From: Petrotoga sp. UBA5851
Lineage (GTDB): Bacteria > Thermotogota > Thermotogae > Petrotogales > Petrotogaceae
Assembly (NCBI GenBank): GCA_002431635.1
Contig: DJGH01000062.1
Span: 19,919 to 54,618, forward strand
Direction of reading: 5' to 3'
DNA length: 34,700 bases
Part shown: piece by piece, positions 7,389 to 13,754 of the stretch
Numbering within the stretch: the stretch's first letter is position 1
Layout of the letters: the number at the start of each line of letters is the position of its first letter
Notes under the pieces: generated by a model
The model's database searches: none
The model's input: the letters and a program-made list of their open reading frames with translations, nothing else
Told to the model about the DNA's origin: nothing
Made by a program: the position numbers and the translations under genes

Positions 7389-8456
7389 ATGTTTAGAATA
7401 CTTGTAATTAATCCGGGATCAACATCTACCAAACTAGCTATTTATGAAGATGAAAACGAAGTACTTAATCAGACTGTAAGACATAGTGCCGCAGAGCTTT
7501 CTGGTTTTGAAAAGATAACTGATCAGTATAAGTTCAGAAAGGGAGTAATTGAAAGTTTCCTTTCTATGAACGGTTATCCTGCAAATAGTTTTTCTGCCAT
7601 AATAGGACGCGGCGGACTGTTAAGACCTATAGAAGGCGGGGTGTATGAAGTAAACGAAAGTATGCTCTCAGATTTGAAAGCGGCAAAAAACGGTGAACAT
7701 GCTTCAAATTTAGGAGCCCTTATCGCATATGAGCTTGCCAAAACCGTTCAGATAGACGCATACATTGCTGATCCGGTTGTGGTCGATGAAATGATGGATA
7801 TAGCAAGAATATCAGGCCATCCGGATATTTCCAGAAGATCCATATTTCATGCCCTTAATCAAAAGGCTATAGCGCGCCAGCTTGCAGAGAAAATAGGGAA
7901 AAGATATGATGACTCCCACCTTATAATAGTACATATGGGTGGGGGAATATCTGTAGGTGCTCATAAAGACGGCAGAGTAATTGATGTAAATAACGCTCTT
8001 GATGGAGATGGACCGTTTACGCCGGAAAGATCCGGAACAGTTCCTTTAACAGGACTTATAGATCTTTGTTTCAGCGGGAAGTATACCTATGACGAAATAA
8101 AAAAGCTGATCAAGGGTAAGGGTGGTCTTGTATCGTATCTAGGCACTAATGATGCCCAGGAAGTACAGAAGATGATGAAATCAGGCAATAATAACGCTGC
8201 GGTTATATACTCTGCAATGGCATTTCAGATTTCAAAATGGATAGGGAAAATGTCTGCTGCGCTTGATTTTGAAGTTGATGCTATAGGTCTTACCGGAGGA
8301 ATTGCGTACGATAAAGAGTATATTGTTCCGTGGATAAAAGAAAGAGTCAGTTTCATAGCTCCTGTATATGTTTTCCCAGGCGGCGACGAAGAAAGAGCTC
8401 TTGCGCTTTCTGCGCTCAGAGTTTTGAGAAATGAAGAAAAATTAAGGATATATTGA
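7389..8456 (+). CDS. buk: Butyrate (branched-chain acyl) kinase, second copy
   Basis: The 355-residue acyl kinase is a clear paralogue of the gene at 5419. LVINPGSTSTK occurs at 5-15, HMGGGIS at 182-188, and the NNALDGDGPFTPERSG block is conserved. GGGGGA lies a few bases upstream of the ATG. The two copies differ over most of their length, so this is not a recent tandem duplication. Two kinases around one ptb suggest different acyl-chain preferences or expression ratios. The downstream P-loop gene starts within a few bases of its stop. Confidence 0.93.
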   Translation: MFRILVINPGSTSTKLAIYEDENEVLNQTVRHSAAELSGFEKITDQYKFRKGVIESFLSMNGYPANSFSAIIGRGGLLRPIEGGVYEVNESMLSDLKAAKNGEHASNLGALIAYELAKTVQIDAYIADPVVVDEMMDIARISGHPDISRRSIFHALNQKAIARQLAEKIGKRYDDSHLIIVHMGGGISVGAHKDGRVIDVNNALDGDGPFTPERSGTVPLTGLIDLCFSGKYTYDEIKKLIKGKGGLVSYLGTNDAQEVQKMMKSGNNNAAVIYSAMAFQISKWIGKMSAALDFEVDAIGLTGGIAYDKEYIVPWIKERVSFIAPVYVFPGGDEERALALSALRVLRNEEKLRIY

Positions 8457-8458
8457 TT

Positions 8459-9127
8459 ATGGGAAACAGAATAACTGATCATAAGGTTCATATCTTTGTT
8501 GGAATGTTTGGCTCAGGAAAAACAGAAGCTGCTATAAACTTTTCCATAAGAATGAGAAATATTTTTGATAAAGTATCTATAGCCGATATAGATATCATAA
8601 GTCCTTATTTCCGAACCAGAGACAAAGCGGAGTTCCTTGAAAACAAAGATATCAAGGTTATTCTTCCCCCCAAGATCTATCTTAATGCGGATCTTCCTAT
8701 CATCTCACCAGCAGTGGGAGGATACATAAGTAATCCTGAGTATAAGATAATTCTTGACGTAGGGGGGAATGACGATGGAATAATGGTCATCGGCTCACTT
8801 AATAATTTCCTGCAAAATGCTGATGCAGCTGTTTATTTTGTAATCAATACCATGAGACCGTTTACGGACAGTGAGGAAAAAATCTCCTCGCATATAGACA
8901 GATTATCGCAGAAAGCTAGAATAAATGTAAGTTATCTTATATGTAACACAAACATTGTAGAACAAACCAGTCAGGGCGACCTCACTCTTGGTGAAAAGAT
9001 GGTAATGAGGGTATCACAGAACAAAAACATACCTGTTGCCTTTACTATGGTTAACGAAGATCGAAAGGATCTTCAGACCCTGAACGAAAGGTTCGAAATA
9101 AAAAGATTTATGAAGACAGAATGGTAA
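8459..9127 (+). CDS. P-loop nucleotide-binding protein of unknown role
   Basis: The 222-residue soluble protein is predicted. A Walker A motif, GMFGSGKT, is at residues 15-22, and a Walker B-like strand, KIILDVGG, is at 96-103. VYFVINTMRPF (125-135) and SYLICNTN (158-165) resemble the later strands of a SIMIBI/G3E-type NTPase core. No membrane segment or second domain is visible. AAGGA at 8444-8448 serves either TTG at 8453, which overlaps the buk stop, or ATG at 8459; the ATG is used here. The gene lies between buk and the oxidoreductase genes with tight spacing, so it is part of the operon. I do not recognise a characterised family. A maturation, insertion or regulatory role for the oxidoreductase or its cofactors is an inference only. 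Confidence 0.8.
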   Translation: MGNRITDHKVHIFVGMFGSGKTEAAINFSIRMRNIFDKVSIADIDIISPYFRTRDKAEFLENKDIKVILPPKIYLNADLPIISPAVGGYISNPEYKIILDVGGNDDGIMVIGSLNNFLQNADAAVYFVINTMRPFTDSEEKISSHIDRLSQKARINVSYLICNTNIVEQTSQGDLTLGEKMVMRVSQNKNIPVAFTMVNEDRKDLQTLNERFEIKRFMKTEW

Positions 9128-9170
9128 TTTAAGGACAAATCAGATACTTTTATAAAGGAGGTATTGGCCC

Positions 9171-9389
9171 ATGGAGTATAAAAACCTGACAATCATTGAC
9201 CAGGAGAGATGCAAGGGCTGCGGGCTCTGCATAAATGTATGCCCGAAAAAAGTTTTGGAGTTTTCAAAAAACTATAACAGCAAAGGCTACCATTACTCTG
9301 AAGTTGTAAAACCGGAGGAATGTATAGGATGCGGCTTTTGTTACAGAATGTGTCCTGATGTATGTATAGTTGTAAAAACCAGCGCGTAA
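9171..9389 (+). CDS. Two-[4Fe-4S] ferredoxin subunit of a 2-oxoacid:ferredoxin oxidoreductase (delta)
   Basis: The 72-residue protein has two classic cluster motifs: C14, C17, C20 and C24 in CKGCGLCINVCP, and C51, C54, C57 and C61 in CIGCGFCYRMCP. An extra Cys is at 65. As the delta subunit of a VOR/KOR-type complex it would carry electrons from the thiamine-radical reaction to free ferredoxin. A strong AAAGGAGG site lies ten bases before the ATG. It is followed after 16 bases by the alpha subunit. The 43-base gap before it holds no terminator, so it continues the upstream operon. Confidence 0.93.
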   Translation: MEYKNLTIIDQERCKGCGLCINVCPKKVLEFSKNYNSKGYHYSEVVKPEECIGCGFCYRMCPDVCIVVKTSA

Positions 9390-9405
9390 TCAAGGGGGTA
9401 CTAAA

Positions 9406-10473
9406 ATGAGCGGAAAAGTTATGGTCAAAGGAACAGAAGCGATAGCAGAAGCAGCTATAAGAGCTGGCTGTAGATTATATTTTGGATATCCTATAACTCC
9501 ACAGAGTGAGTTGCCGGAATATATGGCCAGAAGAATGCCGGAAAAAGAGGTTAATGGAGTATTTTTACAGGCTGAAAGCGAAGTTGCTGCTGTAAATATG
9601 ATATACGGAGCAGCTTGTACCGGTAAAAGATCACTTACTTCAACATCATCACCGGGTTTTTCACTTATGCAGGAGTCGATGTCTTATTTAGCAGGAGCTG
9701 AACTTCCGGCAGTTTTTGTCAACGTTGTAAGAGGAGGTCCGGGACTTGGAGACATACAGCCCGCACAGTGTGATTACTTTCAGGCTACCAAGGGTGGCGG
9801 ACACGGAGATTACAGACTTTTGGTATACGGTCCGGAATCTTTGCAGGAAGCTGTTGAGCTTACTGTAAAAGCCTTTGATAAGGCTGATAAGTACAGAAAT
9901 CCGGTTCTTCTGTTGGCTGACGGTCTTTTGGGACAGATGATGGAGCCTGTTGAATTTCCTGATTTCAGCAACCTTGAAAAACTTGAGAAGCATTCTTCTT
10001 GGGCTCTTCAGGGAACTGAACTTGAACGAAAAGCACATAAGGTTACTTCTTTTAATATAGATCCTGTAGGGCTTGAAAAGATGAATCTTAACCTTCAGAA
10101 AAAGTATGCTGAGATGGAAAAAAATGAAAAAATGTATGAAGAGTATATGATGGATGATGCCGAAGTTGTCATAGTATCCTACGGTACTATAGGCAGAATA
10201 GCAAAGTCTGTTGCAAAGATGGCAAGAAATAAAGGAATAAAAGCCGGAGTATTCAGACCTATAACATTATGGCCATTTCCATATGCAGAATTAGCAAAGT
10301 GGGCAAAAAAGGAAACCAAACTTTTCTTTACAGTAGAAATGAGCGCAGGTCAGATGATTGAGGACGTAAGGCTTGCAGTAGAGGGAAGATGTCCCGTTAA
10401 GTTTTATGGAAGAATGGGCGGAATGGTCCCTACTCCCACAGAAATATTTGATAAATTGATGGAACTGGTTTAA
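9406..10473 (+). CDS. vorB: 2-oxoacid:ferredoxin oxidoreductase alpha subunit (VorB-like)
   Basis: The 355-residue protein has the PFOR domain I/II arrangement of the alpha subunit. It begins VKGTEAIAEAAIRAGCRLYFGYPITPQSELPEYM, has FLQAESEVAAVNM around residues 46-58, and later GPGLGDIQPAQCDYFQATKGGGHGDYR. The C-terminal part, with VSYGTIGRIA and GVFRPITLWPFP, is the second domain. Its size fits the VorB group (3-methyl-2-oxobutanoate:ferredoxin oxidoreductase), although KorA-type 2-oxoglutarate enzymes look similar. Neighbouring aminotransferase, ptb and buk genes favour branched-chain 2-oxoacids, giving acyl-CoA, CO2 and reduced ferredoxin. A GGGGG ribosome site precedes the ATG. Confidence 0.9.
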   Translation: MSGKVMVKGTEAIAEAAIRAGCRLYFGYPITPQSELPEYMARRMPEKEVNGVFLQAESEVAAVNMIYGAACTGKRSLTSTSSPGFSLMQESMSYLAGAELPAVFVNVVRGGPGLGDIQPAQCDYFQATKGGGHGDYRLLVYGPESLQEAVELTVKAFDKADKYRNPVLLLADGLLGQMMEPVEFPDFSNLEKLEKHSSWALQGTELERKAHKVTSFNIDPVGLEKMNLNLQKKYAEMEKNEKMYEEYMMDDAEVVIVSYGTIGRIAKSVAKMARNKGIKAGVFRPITLWPFPYAELAKWAKKETKLFFTVEMSAGQMIEDVRLAVEGRCPVKFYGRMGGMVPTPTEIFDKLMELV

Positions 10474-10489
10474 AGGAGGGATTATTCAT

Positions 10490-11245
10490 ATGACATATAC
10501 AGAAAGATACAAAGGTCCAAAATCTTTAACCCCAAAAGAATTTACATACTGTCCGGGCTGTCACCACGGCATAATACACAGAATCGTTGCCGAGGTAATA
10601 GATGAACTTGGAGTACAGGGAAAAACACTTATGGTAGCTCCTGTAGGCTGCTCGGTTTTTTCATATGAGTTTTTTGATGTTGACGGTACCGTAGCTCCAC
10701 ACGGAAGGGCACCTGCTGTAGCTACCGGAATGAAAAGGGCAAGACCTGACAGGATTGTTTTTACATATCAGGGTGACGGAGATCTTGCGGCAATAGGTAC
10801 CGGTGAGATTATACAGGCTGCCAACAGAGGCGAGAAGATAACAACTATATTCGTCAACAACGCGATATATGGAATGACAGGCGGTCAGATGGCTCCTACA
10901 ACATTAGTTGGAATGAAAACCACCACTACGCCTTACGGCAGAAATCCTGCCAATGAAGGTTTTCCGATACACGTTTCGGAAGTTCTGAAGGAAATAACCG
11001 GGGTTGCATTTCTTGCACGAACTAAGGTAAGTACTCCTCAGGACGTTAATAAAACCAAGCAGCTTATTAAAAAAGCCTTTATGGCTCAGATAAACAATGT
11101 TGGATTCGGTTTGGTTGAAGTTCTTTCAACTTGTCCGACAAACTGGGGACTCACTCCTGTTGAATCGCTCAAGTGGCTTGAAGAAAATATGACCAAGGAG
11201 TTTCCGTTGGGTGTATATGTAGACAAGGTAGGTGATATTAAATGA
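10490..11245 (+). CDS. 2-oxoacid:ferredoxin oxidoreductase beta subunit (thiamine-diphosphate binding)
   Basis: The 251-residue protein carries the TPP-binding domain. The GDGDLAAIGTGE motif is followed about 30 residues later by FVNNAIYGMTGGQMAPTT, the metal and diphosphate-binding pattern of this family. YCPGCHHGIIHR near residue 22 is the typical N-terminal block. AAAGGAGGG precedes the ATG. Its stop overlaps the start of the gamma subunit by four bases (ATGA), which argues for coupled translation and equal amounts. It performs the decarboxylation step of the complex. Confidence 0.93.
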   Translation: MTYTERYKGPKSLTPKEFTYCPGCHHGIIHRIVAEVIDELGVQGKTLMVAPVGCSVFSYEFFDVDGTVAPHGRAPAVATGMKRARPDRIVFTYQGDGDLAAIGTGEIIQAANRGEKITTIFVNNAIYGMTGGQMAPTTLVGMKTTTTPYGRNPANEGFPIHVSEVLKEITGVAFLARTKVSTPQDVNKTKQLIKKAFMAQINNVGFGLVEVLSTCPTNWGLTPVESLKWLEENMTKEFPLGVYVDKVGDIK

Positions 11246-11784
11246 AGTACAGTGGATTAATTGCAGCAGGTTTTGGAGGACAGGGAGTTATGCTTCTGGG
11301 ACAGCTTCTTTCTTATGCCGCTATGCTTGACGGTAAGTTCACGACATGGCTTCCTTCTTATGGTCCTGAGATGAGAGGCGGAACAGCCAACTGTACAGTG
11401 GTAATATCTGATGAGTATATTGCTTCACCGGTTATAGATGCACCTACCGAGCTTCTTGCATTTAACCTGCCTTCTATGAACAAGTTTGTATCTCAGGTCA
11501 TTAAAGGCGGAAGTCTCATAATAAATTCCTCGGTTGTTGAGAGTGTGCCAGAAAGAAAGGATATAAAAATTTTTAGAATTCCAGCAAACGATATTGCTGA
11601 AAAGCTTGGGAACATAAAAGTACAGAATATGGTTATGATGGGAGCTTTCCTTCATGTAAGCAACATTGTCTCCATGGATGCTGTACAACATGCTTTTGAG
11701 CATAAGCTCACCGGCACGAAAGCCAAGCTTATCGATTTGAATATGAAAGCTATTGAAAGTGGAATGGTTGCTGCAGGAAAGTAA
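11242..11784 (+). CDS. 2-oxoacid:ferredoxin oxidoreductase gamma subunit
   Basis: The 180-residue protein has the POR/KOR gamma fold. IAAGFGGQGVMLLGQLLSYAA (about residues 6-26) forms the nucleotide/CoA-type glycine loop, and WLPSYGPEMRGGTANCTVVIS is the family signature. The ATG overlaps the beta-subunit stop. It is the last gene of the operon, six bases before a strong bidirectional terminator. Gamma completes a delta-alpha-beta-gamma set, so the complex encoded here looks whole. Confidence 0.93.
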   Translation: MKYSGLIAAGFGGQGVMLLGQLLSYAAMLDGKFTTWLPSYGPEMRGGTANCTVVISDEYIASPVIDAPTELLAFNLPSMNKFVSQVIKGGSLIINSSVVESVPERKDIKIFRIPANDIAEKLGNIKVQNMVMMGAFLHVSNIVSMDAVQHAFEHKLTGTKAKLIDLNMKAIESGMVAAGK

Positions 11785-11797
11785 GTAAAAACAAAAA

Positions 11798-11823
11798 ATC
11801 TGCTCTTATGAGCAGATTTTTTT
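11798..11823. terminator. Bidirectional terminator (vor operon / tRNA-Ser)
   Basis: ATCTGCTC (11798-11805) pairs with GAGCAGAT (11810-11817) around TTAT, with seven T residues on the plus side and a run of A on the other. It follows the gamma-subunit stop and lies one base from the tRNA-Ser 3' end on the opposite strand, so it serves both. Confidence 0.92.
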
Positions 11824-11824
11824 A

Positions 11825-11913
11825 TGGCGGAGAGAGTGAGATTTGAACCCACGTACGGTTTTGCCGTAACACGCTCTCCAGGCGTGCGCCTTCGACCACT
11901 CGGCCATCTCTCC
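11825..11913 (-). tRNA. tRNA-Ser (anticodon GGA)
   Basis: On the minus strand the 89-base sequence starts GGAGAGA and ends TCTCTCC-G-CCA, so the acceptor stem pairs perfectly and CCA is encoded. The anticodon stem CACGC/GCGTG encloses CTGGAGA, giving anticodon GGA, which reads UCC and UCU. A long variable arm (TTACGG-CAAAA-CCGTA) marks a class II tRNA as expected for serine. GTTCAAATC is the T-loop. Confidence 0.97.
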
Positions 11914-11932
11914 GTATCTTAAAACCTTATAT

Positions 11933-11961
11933 ATTATATCATAGAAGAAAGAACTAGTCAA
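11933..11961 (-). promoter_or_regulatory. Sigma-70 promoter of tRNA-Ser
   Basis: On the minus strand TTGACT (11961-11956), a 17-base spacer and TATAAT (11938-11933) lie 19 bases before the tRNA 5' end. There is one mismatch to consensus. Confidence 0.85.
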
Positions 11962-11975
11962 TAGTATAGTAGAAA

Positions 11976-12112
11976 AAATAAAATTGATGCTTGTACAATA
12001 CAAGCATCAACTTGGACATATAGTCCCCCCGAGAACCCCTTGAGCTTTTTCATTATTATGTTACTTTGAAAATTACAGGCGTAACAGAAATAATTAAGCT
12101 GTTTACATTAAC
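11976..12112 (-). ncRNA. Orphan small RNA transcription unit, about 135 nt, no recognised family
   Basis: A perfect consensus promoter on the minus strand (12147-12119) points to a start at G12112. A strong rho-independent terminator follows: a perfect 12-bp stem, TTGATGCTTGTA (11984-11995) with TACAAGCATCAA (11999-12010), loop of three bases, then a T-rich run at 11983-11971. No ribosome-bound ORF lies between. Internal structure includes AACAG/CUGUU, GUUAC/GUAAC and a GGAC-UAUAU-GUCC hairpin next to a run of six G. It lies just downstream of csrA and the PfkB-like gene and just upstream of the tRNA-Ser promoter. I do not match it to 6S, SRP, tmRNA, RNase P or a known riboswitch. The G-rich GGA elements leave a CsrA-binding role possible but unproven. 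Confidence 0.7.
11984..12010 (-). terminator. Terminator of the orphan RNA
   Basis: A perfect 12-bp inverted repeat with loop CAA is followed on the minus strand by ATTTTATTTTTTC. It may also stop read-through from the flagellar operon. Confidence 0.88.
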
Positions 12113-12118
12113 AAAAAA

Positions 12119-12147
12119 ATTATACCACGTATAAACATATTTGTCAA
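12119..12147 (-). promoter_or_regulatory. Consensus sigma-70 promoter of the orphan RNA
   Basis: On the minus strand TTGACA (12147-12142), a 17-base spacer and TATAAT (12124-12119) match the consensus perfectly, as does the tRNA promoter at 38-66. It begins ten bases after the stop of the PfkB-like gene. Confidence 0.85.
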
Positions 12148-12156
12148 GTTTGCTGA

Positions 12157-12975
12157 TTAAATGTTTTCTATTTTACTGCCGTTTGCAAGTACATAAGCGA
12201 AGTATCTGAAAGCATAATCATGTGCCTGTGCATAAGACATACTGTGCAGAACGGCTTCAATAAATACCGCTTCATAAACAGATACAGCCTGATCTCTGTA
12301 CTCTTTTGAGCATACATCTGGTTTTATGGTCAGACCGTCAAAGTATATTCCGTCAGCGTTGAAAATGATCAAGCTTTCATAGTTAGCCTTTGAAGCAGTC
12401 TCAAGTGCCTTGGGGATATCGTTTGATTTAATAAATAACACTTTACATGAAAAAGAAAAAGAATCAATAATATCAAGATCCGCATGGACAAAGGTCATCT
12501 TTTTCTCATAGCTGAGAAAATCGATTATATCAACGTTCCATCTCTCAACGTTTACAAGCACGGCTTTGACATTATATATAAACTCTTCTATAAATATGGG
12601 GTTGATGGTTATGATGTAGTCATTGCGCTGAAGTATAACTTCTCCGGTATCGGTAAATGTAAGCCTGCGTTGGGTTTTCAAATTATTGGGAGTCCAACGT
12701 ACGGAAATGTTTCTGGAATCAAAAAAATTAAGAACCATGTTCAGAAACTCATCCTGTCCCAAAAAAGCTAAAATAGAAGGTACTATACCCAGCCCTTTAA
12801 GTTCCAGAGCCGTACGTGTCCCGTTACCTCCTATAAACGTTTCTATCGAGTAGTTGTCTGAGCACTTTTTAATTGTGTGTTCAACTTCTATGCCGCCCAG
12901 TATTGCCACATCAGGCGGCTTGACCTCAGAAAACAAAGGAGAAAGCTGTTCCTTAATATATGGATCAATTCTCAC
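12157..12975 (-). CDS. PfkB-fold (ribokinase-like) protein lacking the catalytic GAGD motif
   Basis: The 272-residue protein keeps the N-terminal ribokinase-family signature, DVAILGGIEVEHT and FIGGNGTRTALELKGLGIVPSILAFLG, which forms the substrate-site lid and glycine loop. The C-terminal DTTGAGD-type motif, with its catalytic Asp and anion hole, should lie near residue 230. There the sequence reads DQAVSVYEAVFIEAVL, so neither the GAGD nor an equivalent Asp is evident. The protein is probably not an active sugar kinase. It starts at GTG 12975, inside the csrA stop region, with GGGAGG about nine bases upstream. It is the last gene of the flagellar operon. A ligand-sensing or structural role next to CsrA/FliW is an inference. 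Confidence 0.75.
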   Translation of the reverse strand: MRIDPYIKEQLSPLFSEVKPPDVAILGGIEVEHTIKKCSDNYSIETFIGGNGTRTALELKGLGIVPSILAFLGQDEFLNMVLNFFDSRNISVRWTPNNLKTQRRLTFTDTGEVILQRNDYIITINPIFIEEFIYNVKAVLVNVERWNVDIIDFLSYEKKMTFVHADLDIIDSFSFSCKVLFIKSNDIPKALETASKANYESLIIFNADGIYFDGLTIKPDVCSKEYRDQAVSVYEAVFIEAVLHSMSYAQAHDYAFRYFAYVLANGSKIENI

Positions 12976-13219
12976 CCTTTTTTCCTCCCGGAAAAATCCT
13001 TGATATGTCTTTAAGGGATTTAATATCTGTATTTACCGATGAAATATTCTGTGAAACTATTTCATCGTAAACCTCACCACGGTATATCTTTATATCCTTT
13101 TCAGCGTCAAAACCTATTTTCACAGTACCTCTGTTAGAGTCCAGAATGGTGATTTTTATATGTCTATCACCAGCAATTATCTCAACATACTCATTGGTTT
13201 TTCTCGTCAGAACCAGCAT
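12965..13219 (-). CDS. csrA: Carbon storage / translational regulator CsrA
   Basis: The 84-residue RNA-binding protein starts MLVLTRKTNEYVEI and contains VKIGFDAEKDIKIYRGEVYDEI, the conserved C-terminal strand and helix with the RNA-contact Arg. It is longer than typical CsrA (about 60-75 residues), with a basic tail rich in Lys and Gly. The ATG at 13219 is chosen because homologues begin MLVLTR and AGGTGAGG lies just upstream; the frame is open to an upstream GTG. It overlaps fliW by 29 bases and the PfkB-like gene by 11. CsrA blocks translation of target mRNAs, in flagellated bacteria mainly flagellin, and FliW counteracts it. Confidence 0.95.
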   Translation of the reverse strand: MLVLTRKTNEYVEIIAGDRHIKITILDSNRGTVKIGFDAEKDIKIYRGEVYDEIVSQNISSVNTDIKSLKDISRIFPGGKKGEN

Positions 13220-13688
13220 TATCCTCACCTGCACTTTGTTTAAGAAGATTTTGAGATCTTTCCAGTTCTTCTTTCAGCAGATGTTTGGACTTGTACTGAG
13301 TATTGTCCAGTATAAGCTGAATACCTTTCTTATTTATGAGCGATATGAGCATCGGAGCTATAAGATTAAGGGAGATCTCCTGTGACTGCTGCGGAATAGT
13401 CAGAACGGAAAGAATAACTAGATCTTCCTCTTTGGATATTTCCAGATAGTCAACTACTTCCTGCGGAATAAAGAAGGAGTAATCAATACGAACATTTTTA
13501 GGCGGAATGACCGGAAAGGCAATTTTAGAATCTTCTATACTTACCAGCCAGAGTATGGGGGCTATGGAATCGTCTGTATAGACTATGAATTTGCTAAGAT
13601 TTTCAAAACCAGGGAGACCACTTTCAAAAGTTATTATCTGATGCTTTTCAATGTCGATTGTTCCGATTTTGGTCTGTATAATATTCAT
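13191..13688 (-). CDS. fliW: Flagellar assembly factor FliW (CsrA antagonist)
   Basis: The 165-residue protein has the FliW hallmark ITFESGLPGFENLSKFIVY near residues 19-37, then LWLVSIEDSKIAFPVIPP and the hydrophobic LSVLTIP strand. FliW binds both flagellin and CsrA, so free flagellin level sets CsrA activity. An acidic, Ser/Gly-rich tail extends past the core. GGAGG precedes the ATG at 13688. csrA starts inside its 3' end, the usual fliW-csrA order. A hairpin lies in its leader. Confidence 0.95.
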   Translation of the reverse strand: MNIIQTKIGTIDIEKHQIITFESGLPGFENLSKFIVYTDDSIAPILWLVSIEDSKIAFPVIPPKNVRIDYSFFIPQEVVDYLEISKEEDLVILSVLTIPQQSQEISLNLIAPMLISLINKKGIQLILDNTQYKSKHLLKEELERSQNLLKQSAGEDNAGSDEKNQ

Positions 13689-13715
13689 TGCCGAGCCTCC
13701 TTTATGAGTATGAAA

Positions 13716-13736
13716 GGGAGGAGAAAATCCCCTCCC
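13716..13736 (-). promoter_or_regulatory. G/C-rich hairpin in the fliW leader, with possible -10 element next to it
   Basis: On the minus strand GGGAGG (13736-13731) pairs with CCTCCC (13721-13716). The stem can be extended through a G-U, a G-C and an A-U pair to nine pairs with a three-base loop. Only TTTC follows, so it is a poor terminator. A TATAAT on the same strand at 13746-13741 would place the hairpin at the very 5' end of a fliW-csrA transcript. It could be a stabilising stem, a weak terminator after the upstream lipoprotein gene, or a CsrA target. Confidence 0.4.
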
Positions 13737-13754
13737 TGCTATTATACTATAAAA

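Noticed and set aside
11806..12003. 65-residue minus-strand ORF across tRNA-Ser
   Set aside because: It translates the tRNA gene, its promoter and part of a terminator; its apparent conservation would only reflect the tRNA.
11976..12060. Possible 31-codon ORF inside the orphan RNA (minus strand, ATG near 12054)
   Set aside because: There is no ribosome binding site and the frame runs through the terminator stem, so a coding role is unlikely.
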